A DNA stretch of 64,000 nt from Anomaloglossus baeobatrachus (GCF_048569485.1 NC_134354.1:508644869-508708868), one strand, 5' to 3'. Shown: positions 23,110 through 35,188, counted from the stretch's first letter. Notes: generated by a model not told the origin, from the letters alone. Numbers and translations are program-made.

Positions 23110-23320
23110 GTTACCAGCTTCTGGCAGGCTGCCAGCGATGGCTCCTGCACACTGTAGCTGTAAAAAGCCCTGCTTTTTGCTGCTAGAACCGTTCTCGAAC
23201 GTATCTAGAACTATCGAGCTTTTGCAAAAAGCTCGAGTTTTAGTTCGATCTCGAACAGCCCCCAAAATCACTTGAGCCTAGAACTGGAGAACCACGAACC
23301 GCGAACCACGCTCAACTCTA

Positions 23321-24022
23321 TCAGAGATACAACCAAGAGGCCCATGATCACTCTGGATGAACTGCAGAGATCTACAGCTGAGGTGGGAGAGTCTGTCCAT
23401 AGGACAACAAACAGTCGTACACTGCACAAATCTGGCCTTTATGGAAGAGTGGCAAGGAGAAAGCCATTTCTCAAAGATATCCATAAAAAGTGTTGTTTAA
23501 AGTTTGCAACACACCAAACATGTGGAGGAGGTGCTCTGGTCAGATGAAACCAAAATCAAACTATTTGGGCACAATGCCAAACGATATGTTTGGCATAAAA
23601 GCAACACAGCTCATCAACCTAAACACACCATGTCCACTGTCAAACATGGTGCTGGCAGCATCGTGATTTGGGCCTGCTTTTCTTCAGCAGGGACAGGGAA
23701 GATGGTTAAAATTGATGGGAAGATGGATGGAGCCAAATACAGGACGATTCTTGAAGAAAACCTGTTGGAGTCTGCAAAAGACCTGAGACTGGGACAGAGA
23801 TTTGTCTTCCAACAAGACAATGATCCCAAACATAAAGCAAAGCCTTCAATGGAATGGTTCACAAATAAACCTATCCAGGTGTTAGAATGGCCAAGTCAAA
23901 GTCCAGACCTGAATCCAATCGAGAATCTGTGGAAAAAAGCTGAAAACTGCTGTTCACAAACATTTTCCATCCAACCTCACTCAGCTCAAACTGTTTGCAA
24001 AGGAAGAATAGCAAGAATTTAA
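23321..24022 (+). pseudogene. Tc1 transposase, second DNA-binding part and DDE core
   Basis: Translation resumes after the hAT insertion with PMITLDELQRSTAEVGESVH, then the DD34E core: WSDETKIKLFG (first Asp), FQQDNDPKHKA (second Asp) and SPDLNPIENLW (Glu). An uninterrupted frame covers 23504-24022, but frames shift upstream and the end of the protein is altered. All three acidic residues remain, but the gene is split, so it is not functional here. Confidence 0.88.
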
Positions 24023-24316
24023 GTCTCTCGATGTGCAAAACTGATAGACACATACCCCAAGTGACTTGCAGCTGTAATTGCAGCAAAAGGTGGCGCTACA
24101 AAGTATTAACTTAAAGGGGACGAATAATATTGCACACCGCACTTTTCAATTATTTATTTTTTTAAAAATTTAAAATAAGCAATAAATTTCGTTCAACTTT
24201 ACAATTGTGTCCCACTTGTTGATTCTTCACCATAAAATTCAAATTTGTATCTTTATGTTTGAAGCCTGAAATGTGGGAAAAATCAAGGGAGCCAAATACT
24301 TTCACAAGGCACTGTA

Positions 24317-24712
24317 TGAAAATAGACATAAAGTAGGCAATTTCTTAAATTATTTCAATTATCTATCTTGGGAAATAACTAACAGATCAATAATACTGCA
24401 TTAATCTTTATTATCATTGGTATCCTATATTATTAACATCAAGATTTTGTAATGACTGGAGTGTCTCATGAAAATTCCAAGAACATTGAGACTGAGTTAC
24501 TACAATCAATAGGATAAAAGATAACTTTCTGATCACTGCTGATAGTCCTACCGATTCTGAAAAAGCGGCTGGAAGGGCGGAGTTTGAGCAGGCATGTCCC
24601 TATTCCATTAGTTCTTCATTGGTCTGCCTGACAAAAATGAGCAATGAACTAATGTAGCTTTTTCCAACAGTTCCATAGAAATGGAATGGAGTTGGCACAT
24701 TTTTAAACTTGT
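24317..24712. other. Gene-free stretch
   Basis: AT-rich DNA between the Tc1 element and a SINE. A weak palindrome (cattagttcttcattgg / atgaactaatg) lies near 24605-24655. Nothing else seen. Confidence 0.5.
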
Positions 24713-24940
24713 GGGCATCTTGGTGGCTCAGTGGTTACCACTGTTGCTTTGCAGGGTTCATGGGTTCAAATCCCACCACAGATATCAACTGCAAGGAATT
24801 TATGTTCCCATGTTTGCTCCAGGTATTTTAGTTTCCTATCACATTCAAAAGACATACTGTTAAGTAATATAGATTGTGAGCCCCAGTGGGGACAGTGATG
24901 ATGATGATACTTTTCATCTATTTATATATTTTATCAATCC
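24713..24940 (+). repeat. tRNA-derived SINE, copy 1
   Basis: The head has an A box-like tggctcagtgg (24724) and a B box ggttcaaatcc (24772), followed by the body cattcaaaagacatactg and tagattgtgagccccagtgg. The same body is found at 55840-56058 and, reversed, at 60255-60395. The 3' tail is diverged here. Confidence 0.8.
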
Positions 24941-25024
24941 AACTATTTTCTCAATATTAGGTGAGCAGATATGTATGCAAATTGAAATTTCACATTCTGA
25001 CTTACATGTGACCAATCCCTAGCA

Positions 25025-25429
25025 TCAAATTTTCAACTTTAAATGGGCTTGGACATGTGCTGGCGTGAGCTGGGGGACCTTGCGTATCTTGCAGGAGTTT
25101 AATCCATGACAGTGTAGTGTGTTACTAATCTTACTCTTTGAGACTGTGGTCACAACTCTTTTCAGGCCATTGACTAGGTGCTCCCATGTAGTTCTAGGAT
25201 TATTCCTGACCTTTCTCAGAATCCTCCTTATCCCATGAGGCGAGATCTTGCATGGAGCCCCAGTCCAAGTAAGATTGACAGTCATCTTGTGTTTATTCCA
25301 TTTTCTAATAATAACAGTTGTTGCCGTCTCACCAGGCTGCTTGCCTATTGTCCTTTATCCCATCCCAGCCTTGTGGAGGTCTACAATTTTGTTCCTGGTG
25401 TCTGTAGACAGCTCTTTGGTCTTGGCCAT
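25025..25429 (-). pseudogene. Tc1 transposase N-terminus
   Basis: From ATG 25429 the frame reads [20 protein letters not shown], an in-frame stop, then [14 protein letters not shown] and [15 protein letters not shown], both parts of the Tc1 bipartite DNA-binding domain. The 86-codon open part is 25025-25285. It ends before the DDE core, so no activity is expected. Confidence 0.85.
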
Positions 25430-25768
25430 GGTGGAGAGGTTGGGTGTTATTGATTGTGTGAACAGGTGTCCCTTATACAGGTAACAAGTACAAACAGGTG
25501 CAGGTAATACAGGTAATCAATGCAGAGTAGCAGGGCTTTTTACAGAAAAAATAACAGGTTTGTGAGAGACAAAAATCTTGCTGGTTGGTGGGTGATCAAA
25601 TACTTATTTCATGCAATAAAATGCGAATTAATAATTTAAAAATAGTACAATGTTATTTTCTGGATTTTTCTATTCTGTCTGTCACAGTTGAAGTGTAACT
25701 ACAATAATAATTACAGATCTCCCCATTTTTTGTAGGTGGGAAAATTGCAAAATCGGCAGTGTATCAAA
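25025..25768 (-). mobile_element. Truncated Tc1-like transposon
   Basis: The terminal part (gtgatcaaatacttatttca, ending at ggcagtgtatc) lies at about 25590-25768, followed inward by an N-terminal transposase region read on the minus strand from the ATG at 25429. The core and other end are missing. It is a different subfamily from the copy at 9523. Confidence 0.85.
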
Positions 25769-26864
25769 TATTTATTACGTCAAAATCTGACAGCGCAATT
25801 TGAATAGGTGTGGTGGGGATTGCGCTATTCCCCGTCACCATCAATGGCCATGATTACGAGGCGCCATGGTGTTGACATAGTAGTGCGGGGTCAGCTGATG
25901 ATCCTGACACTTCCATGATGTAATTCCCGTGAGAGCTGACAGAGCTGCAGCATCACTTTGATCAGCACAAGTGATTGGACTGTGGAGTCATAAAGTCCTC
26001 TAGGAGAACTAGTAAAGTCAATAAAAAAGTAAAAAAAAGTATTAAAAAACCTCAAAGTTAAAATCACAGAACAGAAAGTGAGATGAGGCAATGGGTAGTT
26101 TTAATATTCTGTTCCTACATTAGAAAATTAGAAATATGTGTTCACTTTATGAGGACCTGAATTCTAAGTACACCTCACATCTACATTTATATATTAAAAT
26201 ATTCTATCAATTGCAATTTCCAGCAACATACAGTATTAGAAAAAAAATCAATACTTTTTGAATTGTTGCATGTAAGGCCAAAGTGAAATATACAGTTTTC
26301 AGTAGAGCTTTTAGTCCTTGTCATGTGTTGTAGGCAAAATGAGGACAGAATGTTATATAAAAGCAGGACAAATAAGTTATCCCTTTATAACTGTCTTTGT
26401 CTTTGAATCTGTTCTTGTGTTTGCTAGTTTTTGTATTTTCACTCATACTGGGGCATTTACTAAGGTCTGCTTTAGACATCTGTATAAATCGGTCAGAGCA
26501 CAGACGGAAAATGTGCAGACTGGCAGCAGGTCTCCTGACCCAAGCTAACAGTTCCATAAATGTCTGTGGGGCTATGACGCTCAGGTCAGGAGATCCCAAG
26601 CCAATCCATACGTTATGGTTCATGCTCAGACCGATGTATACGGATATCTGAAGCAGCCCTAAGAATAGACCACCGTTTGAAAAGTGGTTTGAAAAGTGGT
26701 ATGTCAGCATGTGCTATATTTTCAACCAAGCATTTATTTGGCATGTAGAGCATTGCGCACCACTGTTCAGGCTGTGATGCTGGGTCTCTGCATAGTGCAT
26801 GACCTCTATATCTGTGTAATATTTATATTAATCGACCTGATCATCATGTAATAGAAAGATACGA
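25769..26864. other. Gene-free stretch with old repeat
   Basis: 25790-26060 (gattggactgtggagtcata, then agtcctctaggagaactagt) looks like an ancient interspersed frog repeat related to 37140-37770. 26060-26864 is AT-rich with no supported feature. Confidence 0.45.
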
Positions 26865-27546
26865 GAATCCAATCGAGAATCTGTGGAAAGAGCTAAAAAC
26901 TGCTGTTCACAAACGCTCTCCATCCAACCTCACTCAGCTCCAGCTGTTTACAAAGGAAGAATGGGCAAGAATTTCAGTCTCTCGATGTGCAAAACTGATA
27001 GTGACATACCCTAAGCGACTTGCAGCTGTAATCACATCAAAAGGTGGCGCTACAAAGTATTAACTTAAAGGGGACGAATAATATTGCACGCCCCAATTTT
27101 CAGTTTATTCTTTTTTACAAAAGTCTAAAATATGCAATACATTTCGTTCAACTTCACAATTGTGTCCCACTTGTTGTTGATTCTGCACCATAACATTAAC
27201 ATTTTTTTTTTTTTTTTTAAACTCGTTTTATTGAAGGTTAAGTATAGCATTACAACAGAAATCCAATCAGCAATTTGTACAGTCAGGATATGGGTAAACA
27301 TTGGTTAATATCTAGAGTGATAATACATCAATAATCAAGTGAACATCCTGTACTCTTAGGATATCATTGAAACAGGATATACTTCAGCTTTGTTTGCTCA
27401 CAAGTCATATCGAACATGGGGTAGAAAAGCCATAATGACAAGGCATATGCAAATTTGGTGTCGGGGACCACAGCACCCTGCTGGTACGTAAACTTATGAT
27501 CTACGGATTTCCCCTTCCATAGCACTGGAATGATGACAGATTATTA

Positions 27547-30500
27547 CTACGACAGCAGTGTCTGTAGGTTATTAGCCAGGGAACCGGGTGAGCCCCCAGT
27601 CAAGGGCGAACCCAACCATCTGCCCCATATCTTATCAAATTTATTTAAAGAACATCTCGTCTTAAATACAAATTGTTCTAGCGGGATTATAGCATTTACA
27701 AGTGCGATCCAAGAGGCCCTAGATGGGGGATGAGTACTCATCCAATTTAGTATAATGCCCTTCCGGGCCAAAACAGGACCTTTTTTAATAATAGGTTCTC
27801 ATCTTGGGACCAAGAGTGTACATCTACCACACCAAATAGGCACAGAATCGGGCTCATAGGAACCGGTTTTTCAAGTATGGAGGAAAGAGCTGCTATAACC
27901 TCACCCCAATAAGAGTGAATGATCCGGCATTCCCATATCATGTGCCAGAAATCTGCGCCGTCTCTCCCACACCATAGACAATGCTCCCCCACTGACTTGT
28001 TTATCTTTTTTAATCTCTGGGGAGTGATATAACCCTGGTGTATTATGTATAATTGAATCAGTTTGTTGTTAATTGCAGGAGAGACCAAAGTGTGGGATTC
28101 GACGATGTCGTCCCAAATAACATCATCTATTTCAGGAATCTTGGCTCTCCACTTATCCCGGACAGAAAGAGGGTTATTCATGGCTTTGGCCCGAATGAGA
28201 GAGGAGTATAATTTAGAGATAAGACCGCCAGGGCCTTGTGATCTAATAATTCCAATGATTGGGAAGGACAAGAATCTAACCCCACGACCAGAGAACTGAG
28301 CCCGAAAGGCGTGCCTGATCTGGAGGTACTGAAATCCATGGGATTCCGGCAATTCGAATTCCACTCGCAGCTGCGCAAAAGGGCGGAGTTCACCATCACG
28401 GACAATTGAGCTCAGGGAAACTATTCCGCGATTCCTCCATTTACCGAAGCCTGGCAAAACACAAAAGTGCGGAAGGTCCAGGTTACCCCATAAGGGGGTC
28501 TCAATCGGAACATCATGAAATACGAATATGGCTTTAGCCTCTTTCCAAATCCTGGTCCCCAGTTTGTGTATCGGGAGGATACGACCCTCAGGGGCTCTTT
28601 TGTAGTCTGTCAATAGGGGCCATAGGAGATCCACACCCGTGAACTCTGCCAAAAATCCCTCCGGAGAGCCCGTCACCCCAGGTAGTGTCCATTGACCCAG
28701 ATATTTCAGTTGTCCGGCCAGGTAGTATATGTAAAGATCCGGAAGGGCCATACCCCCCAGGTCTTTGGGCCTCTGTAATTTGGCCAATTGGACTTTCGAT
28801 CTGGAAGCGCCCCAGACAAAGGTAATCATTAAGGAATCCGAAGTCCGAAAGAAGGAGCGGGAAATCTGCACAAATACATGCAGGGTAATGTAGAGACACT
28901 TTGGTTGTACTATCATTTTGAGAAGATTAATCCTTCCCACCACTGAAAGCGGGAGCTGGCTCCATCTATTAAATTTCTCCCCGACGTGTGACAAAAGAGG
29001 GGCGATATTTCTTGCTATCATCTCCGAAGGGCTCTTTGTCAGTATAATCCCCAGGTATTTAATGTGATCTACCTCTGGAATCCAACATATGAGTGTTCGC
29101 CGTTTCCTCTCTGTCCCGGGACAAAAAGAGGAGGTACAACTTTGACCAGTTTATTGCCAGGCCCGAGAACTCCCCGAATTGGTCAATAAGCTCCACAGTC
29201 CTGGGAATGGAGGAATCCGGATCAGATGCAAACAATAACAAGTCGTCTGCGTACAGAGACAGACGTTCATCTCCCTTACGGTGCTTCACTCCTTGGTAAA
29301 TTGGGTCCGCCCGAATGCGCACCGCCAACGGCTCCATGGCCAGGGCAAACAGGAGAGGGGATAGGGGCATCCCTGTCTGGTTCCCCTCCCCAGGGAGAAC
29401 GTTTCCGACACTCCGACACCCACCTGGATGTTAGCAGACGGTGCTTTATATATAATCTCAATCCATCTGATGAATTAGTTGCCAAAACAAAATGCCCGCA
29501 GCACCTCCAGCAGGTATGGCCACTCTATCGAATCAAAGGCCTTGGCCGCATCCACTGAGACCAGAGCCCAATCCTCCTCTAACTTGGTACCCATCTGTAA
29601 GATCACCTGCGCCCTCCTCAGGTTATCCGAGGTATTCCTACCCGGAATGAATCCAGACTGGTCTTCATGTATTATGGAGGAGATCACTTTGTTAAGACTA
29701 GTTGCCAATATTTTGGTGAGAATTTTATAGTCAGAGTTCAACAAAGAGATCGATCTGTACGAGCCACAATCCAGTGGGTCCTTATCTGGTTTCAGTAGCA
29801 GAACGATGGTTGCCTCATAGAAAGAGTCAGGCAACCGTCCCTTGCGGAACGAAGCCTCAACCGTTTCCAGGAGGGCTGGAGCAAGCCCCCCCTGATATTT
29901 ACCAAATATTTCAATCGGGAGTCCATCAGGACCGGATGCCCTACCTTTATTAAGTGCCCCCATCGCTTCCACCATCTCCTCCATACCAATGGGCTCATCC
30001 AAGGCCGATCTCTGAGCCGAAGTCAGTCTGGGAAATTCCAGACCTCGCAGGTAATTAGCAATCTCCTCCCTCGACATGGTCAGTCTGGACTCATATAGGT
30101 TCCTATAAAATTCCAAGAACACTTCAATAATGCCATTGACGGAAGTAACTGGTTCGCCGCTAGGGGCTCTAATTTTAAGGACCGCAGGTGAGCTATTGGA
30201 CTGGTGCACCAAGAACGCTAGTAGACTGCTAGATTGGTTCCCTTGCTCGAAATACCTCTGGTTCGTGAAGAAGACATGTCTCTTGGCCTTATCCTGTAAA
30301 TATAATAGGTATTTCCTCCCAGCTTGTAACCATTGGGCTCTGTTTTCCTCAGACGGGTCCGAAGTAAATTTATGTTCTAGTGTTCTATTTTGAGTGGCCA
30401 ATTCCTCCTCCTCTCTGGCCGCCTGTCTCTTGATATATGAGATGGAGGAGTGACAGCATCCCCTCAAATACACTTTAAGTGCATCCCAATAGGCCGAGTG

Positions 30501-31338
30501 ATTTTCTTCTATGGAATTCGTCTCAGTGTATGCCCTGATTTGGTCAGGAATCCTATCATTGGTTCCGAAAAGTGTAAGCCACCTGGGATTAATTTTCCGC
30601 GACAATCTGTGTGATTTACATCCCTCCCATTTAATGCCAGCAAATACCGGGGAGTGGTCTGATACTGATCTGGGCAAGTGGCATACCATTTGTATATGAG
30701 CACAGACTCTCTCGTTCCCACATATGTAATCAATCCTAGATAAAGAATTTTTCCCCGGGGTATAACGTGTATTCTCTCAATACTGGATTATAGAATCGCC
30801 ACATGTCATGCCATCCCACCTCCCGTAGGAATGCGCTCAGTCTGGTTGGTAGTGTATGAGAGATCGAGATCTGTCGGGAGCTGAATCTATCCAATCCTGG
30901 GTTATTGATCAGGTTAAAGTCCCCCATGCATAGCACCAAAGCTTGTGGGAATTGCGAGGCGAACTTAGCCGCCTCATACAGTATCGAAATTCCCATCGCA
31001 GGGGGGATGTATATGGCTAGGATCACTATCATTACCCCATCAATGTGAGCTTGGATAAACACATATCTCCCATCATTATCCTTTATATTCCTACCCGGGT
31101 CCCAGCGCAATGTTTTGTGGATTAGCACTGATACTCCCCTAGAATATGAGGAATGAACAGAATGGGCTGACCATTGAACCCAAGGCTTCTGTAGTACTCT
31201 AGTGGTCTCTAACAATAAGTGGGTCTCTTGTAAACATATGATCTGAGCTTTGGATTGTTTGATATCTGCAAATACTGCTGCCCTTTTCCTGGCTGTGCCC
31301 AGTCCCCTAACATTCCATGTCATTAAGTTTAAAGCCAT
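27547..31338 (-). pseudogene. LINE ORF2: apurinic endonuclease and reverse transcriptase
   Basis: ORF2 starts at ATG 31338 (MALNLMTWNVRGLG) and is about 3.8 kb, the normal size. Endonuclease motifs: TWNVRG, QETHLL, GDFNLINNPGLDR and SDHSPVF. RT motifs: GPDGLPIEIF, SISLLNSDYKILTKIL, DAAKAFDSIEW (motif A), PLSPLLFALAMEP (motif B) and LYADDLLLFAS (motif C, catalytic Asp pair intact). The C-terminal part ends with FDKIWGRWL. The coding is now in five pieces (31338-30736, 30689-29475, 29370-29059, 29021-27747, 27771-27547) in alternating frames, implying about four frameshifts. It is dead in cis despite an intact active site. Confidence 0.9.
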
Positions 31339-32646
31339 TGAAAGATATCACGTGCTAGACTAAATGAAATTTGTTAAGGAACTCAACCTACAGTAGAACT
31401 TGGGTAAACGTACCCTTGAATGCAAACAATCGGCTGCACTTACGCAGCTGACAAGAACTGGTCCAATAGTGTGACCAGGAGAGATTTTCCCTAGCAACGA
31501 CTAGGGTGAACCAACGTGGCTAGCTAACGTACTTGGTACGGGGGTGTCCTCAAACAAGGACTTGAGCGGCTCCTGTAATTCAACAGCTTAAATCCATCAA
31601 TTACCTTGCTACACAATCTATAACCTGTATAAGTAAGGGAAGGCGTAAGGGGAGATGGAAATAGGGGGATAAGGGGGAGAGAAAAAAAAGGGGGGGAGGA
31701 GACAAAGGAGGAAGGACTGTGGGGGGAAAGATTAAGGGGACAGGAGGGGGAAAAGGGTTGGTGTAAGAGAAGTAGAGGGGTGGGAGATGAGGGGGGCAGG
31801 GATAAGGGGGTTGAACAGGTGAGGGGGGGGAGAATGAGAGTGAGGAGGGAACTAAAGAGATAATTACAAGTAGCCTTAGATTATGAGATACTATAATACA
31901 TGGTAGCCTAAGGAGCTTCATAACGCTCTACAATAAAAAGAAAACCAACATTGTGAACTTAGGTGTGTTGCAGAATAGAATATTGCGATCCCAAAATGGA
32001 GTCCCATACCAGACTGAGAAATACAGGATAACATGAGTCCACTTGAAGGTGCTTTTTGTGATGCAGCAACGGTCCGGCCCAGGTCCCGTCAGACCTCACC
32101 TCAGTCCGAGCGATACAACTGCGACCGAAGTGATGGTAATCCGGGACTCTAGGACTCAAACTGAGCACAGCAATAATCGCAGGCCATATCTCATCCGGGA
32201 ACACGGCCCCAGCCCGCCTCCAGTCATCCAGACGCGGGGGAGAGGCCAGACAACTGGCTCAATGGAGGACCCATATTGGTCACATCTGGAGACCCACAAG
32301 TGTCCGGAGGATCGCAGTCGCAACAGCGCGTCTTCACTTTATCACCAGCTTATCGGCAATCTTGAGCCAGGAGATCGGGAGGCAGACGCAACAGCGATCC
32401 CAAACCCCCTTTCATTTATAAAACAGGAGAAAAGAAGGAAAAACCTTTTCGCGTCTTCAATGGCGAGGGACGCAGGATTCCAACAGTGGAAGATCAAAAT
32501 CGGTCGCAACAGCGATTTCAAACACGACGCCCTAGAACTGGGGTCGCATCTCCGTCCTCACTCCGGGAGAGAAAAGGAGAGGTGGACTTCAACTGCGATG
32601 TAGACATACCAACGATCACCAGGGTGTCGCCCGAGTCAGCAGCGAG

Positions 32647-33540
32647 TCAGCGTTTCCTTTTCAGCGAGTTGATCCAATCTTCCGCTTCCGCTGGAGAAGT
32701 GAAGAACAGGGAATGCTCTTGATGAACCACTCTAAGACGAGCTGGGAAGATCATAGAGTAGGCAATCTGGTGTTCTCTAAGGCATCTTTTCACTTGGATG
32801 AAGGATGCCCTTGTTTTCTGGAGGGACGCAGAGAAGTCAGGGAAGATCAATATGGAGGCGTTGTTATGTGAGATCGGGCCCTTGCGTCTCGCCGCACTTA
32901 GGATCGCATCTCTATCCCTGCTGCTCAATAGCCGGGCCACGAGGGGTCGGGGCTGCGCTCCCGGGGGAGGAGGCCTAGCCGGCACCCGATGGGCTCTTTC
33001 TATGGCGAAAGCCGCAGATAACGTCGCATCAGGGAAGGTTTCGGAGAGACATGTTTCCATAAACTTACATGGATCGCTCCCTTCTGTTCTCTCCGGCATC
33101 CCTAGGATTCTTAAATTATTGCAACGCAGATGGTTCTTTAGGTCATCAGCCCTCTGTGCCCAGTTGTTTGCCGCACTTTCCAAGGAGATTAGTCTGCCCG
33201 GCGTCGCTCTTGCGTCGTCTTCTAGCGTGGAGATCCTCTGCTCCGTCTCCTTTACCCGCTCTCTTAGGTTTTGTAAATCCAGCCTGAGGAGACCCACATC
33301 GATCTTAACCTCCTCGATTTTGCCCATCAGCGACACTTTTGAATCCTGGATCGCTGCAAGTAATTGCGTAGTTACTTGCTGTAAGGTCATCTCCTGCGAT
33401 CCCTTAGATCCGGCTTCCATATCCTCCTCCTCCGCCTCACTGGCTTCCCGCTCTGCCTGTTTGCCGGCGCCATCTTGCTGGGAGTCACGGGCAAATTTCT
33501 TCAGCTTCTCGGCCGCCGCAGCGCTACGACCTCTGTTCAT
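32647..33540 (-). CDS. LINE ORF1 protein (L1-like RNA-binding protein)
   Basis: An uninterrupted ORF of 297 codons from ATG 33540 (MNRGRSAAAAEKLKKF); an in-frame GTG lies 7 codons upstream, but ATG is preferred. The N-terminal third is charged and Glu/Lys-rich. A coiled coil follows (VGLLRLDLQNLRERVKETEQ and on). Then comes the L1 ORF1-type RNA-recognition region with CNNLRILGMPE, near residue 150, and a C-terminal domain ending WINSLKRKR. ORF1p trimerises and binds LINE RNA. It is the only intact gene of this LINE. Confidence 0.85.
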   Translation of the reverse strand: MNRGRSAAAAEKLKKFARDSQQDGAGKQAEREASEAEEEDMEAGSKGSQEMTLQQVTTQLLAAIQDSKVSLMGKIEEVKIDVGLLRLDLQNLRERVKETEQRISTLEDDARATPGRLISLESAANNWAQRADDLKNHLRCNNLRILGMPERTEGSDPCKFMETCLSETFPDATLSAAFAIERAHRVPARPPPPGAQPRPLVARLLSSRDRDAILSAARRKGPISHNNASILIFPDFSASLQKTRASFIQVKRCLREHQIAYSMIFPARLRVVHQEHSLFFTSPAEAEDWINSLKRKR

Positions 33541-33782
33541 GTTACCGATCAGGATGATCACCGCACCATAGGATATCCGGAGGTGTATTTAGGCACCAAT
33601 TTCGGCAGGATTAATATGGTAAATCAGCGTGGGTAGCGGAGCTGCTCTCAAGTGCGACCGCTCATGCTGCCCGCTGGCCACGCCCCCCCAACATTAAAAT
33701 TTTTATTTTTTTGTTTGAAGCCTGAAAAGTGGGAAAAGGTTGAAAAATTCAAGGGGGCCAAATACTTTCGCAAGGCATTGTA

Positions 33783-34145
33783 CATTTTTACATGATTAAT
33801 ATTTGCCAACATGGCCAAAAATTTGGACATCGATACACATTTTGGTTTTCACAAAGTTTGCTGCTTCATTGTTTTAGATCTATTAGATGTTTCTATGGTT
33901 ACTGAAGTACAATTATAAGTATTTAATAATATTAAGCTTTTATTGACAAATACATCAACTTTGTGCAAATACTCAATATTTCCAGTGTTGACCTTTATTT
34001 TTCAAGACTCCTGCAATTCCCCAGATACACTGGATATCAGCTTCTGGGCCAAATGCTAACTGATCCCAATTCATTCTTGTCTAATTTGTGATTGAAGTTA
34101 ACCCCCTAACAACTAATTACAGGTATGGTATGTCAATTTAAAGTG
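33783..34145. other. Gene-free stretch
   Basis: AT-rich DNA between the Tc1 copy and the first Harbinger-type MITE. Nothing recognised. Confidence 0.5.
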
Positions 34146-34148
34146 TAA

Positions 34149-34730
34149 GGGCTGCTTTACACGCTACGACATCGCTAAAGCGATGTCGTTGGGGGTCACA
34201 GAATTTGTGAAGCACATCCGGCTGCGTTAGTGATGTCGTTGCGTGTGACACCTATGAGCGATTTTGAATCATTGCAAAAACATTCAAAATCGCTAATCAG
34301 TGACATGGGGATCTATTCCCAATTATCATTGCAGCTGCAGGTACGATGTTGTTCGTCGTTCCTGCGGCAGCACACATCGCTATGTGTGACACCACAGGAA
34401 TGAAGAACCTCACCTTACCTGCGTCCACCAGCAATGAGGAAGGAAGGAGGTGGGTGGGATGTTATGTCCCACTCATCTCCGCCCCTCCGCTTCTATTGGC
34501 CGGCCGCTTAGTGACGTCGCTATGACGCCGAACACATCTCCCCCTTGAAGGAGGGATTGTTTGGCGGTCACAGCGACGACGCTGAACAGGTATGTGTGTG
34601 TGATGCTGCCGTAGCGATAATGTTCACTACGGCAGCGATCACCACATATCGGCCATACGATGGGGGTGGGTGCTATCGCGCTCGACATCGACAGCAAATG
34701 CTAGCGATGTCGCAGCTTGGAAAGCGGCCC
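34149..34730. mobile_element. Harbinger-type MITE 1
   Basis: A 582-bp element flanked by TAA (34146-34148; 34731-34733). Ends are inverted (gggctgctttacac / ggaaagcggccc) and are followed by acgacatcgctaaagcgatgtcg-type palindromes. It has no ORF of its own. TIR and 3-bp target duplication match the autonomous element at 49169-55172. Confidence 0.85.
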
Positions 34731-34773
34731 TAAGTTTCTGCATTGTGACATACTATACCTGGCATGTACTTGT

Positions 34774-35188
34774 ACGCCGCTTTCACACTGCATTCCTCTC
34801 TCGGTTCACTGGTCCCTTGGCGCTTCTGTCAAAACCCTGCCCCGCAAAACGGGTTTCAGATGTATGCACCAACGGGGCTACAGACTATAATGGTACAGAC
34901 AGAGTTTACATGTGCTCTGTCGTACACCATTTTCAGGGGTATATGCCTAAAAGGAGGCGCACTCCCAGACATCATACGTAGTAGACTTTGTCTGGGTGTC
35001 CACCCCCCCCAGTAAGCGTATACTCCATAAAATGGTGCATGTCAGAGCACATGGTGACTTCGTCTCCACCATTATACTCAATGGCCCTACTGGCGCATAT
35101 TTCTGAAACCCATTTTGCAGGAGGTTCGGACGGAAGCCCCGACTGGACCATTGAACCGGGACATGAACATAGTGTGCAAATGGCCTAA
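34774..35188. repeat. Foldback element
   Basis: The left arm from gccgctttcacactgcattc pairs with the right arm ending catagtgtgcaaatggcc. Internally, the aaaacgggtttcagatgtatg segment is mirrored by catatttctgaaacccattt. Arms are about 200 bp with roughly four-fifths matches by eye. Ends resemble a MITE, but no clean target duplication was found. Confidence 0.7.

Larger units (their letters stand above)
10137..23320. mobile_element. hAT-like non-autonomous element carrying repeat modules and a Gypsy insertion
   Basis: Flanked by the exact 8-bp duplication tcagagat (10129-10136 and 23321-23328), which rejoins the Tc1 transposase when one copy is removed. Ends are short inverted repeats: TAGAGATGAGCG at the left, and TAGAGTTGAGCG when the right end is read in reverse. 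An 8-bp duplication and TAGAG-type ends indicate the hAT superfamily (inference). No transposase was found. Its own content is about 6.4 kb: 10137-12574 and 19390-23320, made of GC-rich modules, a large foldback, an 11-bp satellite and a TG run. The rest is the Gypsy element. Confidence 0.85.
9523..24314 (+). mobile_element. Tc1-like transposon split by a 13-kb nested insertion
   Basis: The left end (cagtccattgcgaaagtatt at 9523) and right end (ctttcacaaggcactg to 24314) are matching Tc1-type terminal inverted repeats, each next to a TA dinucleotide (9521-9522; 24315-24316). The plus-strand transposase region is interrupted at 10136 and resumes at 23321. Without the insert the element is about 1.6 kb, normal for Tc1. 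It is the oldest layer of this nest. Confidence 0.92.
27200..33689 (-). mobile_element. Full-length Tx1/L1-like LINE
   Basis: An approximately 6.49 kb minus-strand LINE flanked by an exact 8-bp duplication aacattaa (27192-27199 and 33690-33697). The T-run at 27202-27217 is its poly(A) tail read in reverse. It has a short GC-rich 5' UTR, ORF1 with a coiled coil, a ~1.3 kb spacer (31339-32646, including a G/A-rich stretch at 31635-31860), ORF2 with endonuclease and RT, and a ~350 bp 3' UTR. Length is normal for the family, so it is not 5' truncated, but ORF2 carries several frameshifts. Confidence 0.92.
26865..33780 (+). mobile_element. 5'-truncated Tc1-like transposon split by a LINE
   Basis: 26865-27199 encodes the transposase C-terminal end (PIENLWKELKTAVHKRSPSN) and the beginning of the right terminal repeat. 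The repeat continues at 33690-33780 (tgtttgaagcctgaaaagtg to caaggcattg). It is the same subfamily as the element at 9523-24314. The left half is absent. Confidence 0.88.

Noticed and set aside
24713-24940. tRNA gene
   Set aside because: A and B boxes are present, but no cloverleaf with an acceptor stem forms, and the body is repeated elsewhere as a SINE.
32043-32603. 186-codon plus-strand ORF opposite the LINE ORF1-ORF2 spacer
   Set aside because: Antisense to the LINE, low in recognisable domains and not expected in the family; likely a chance frame in GC-rich DNA.
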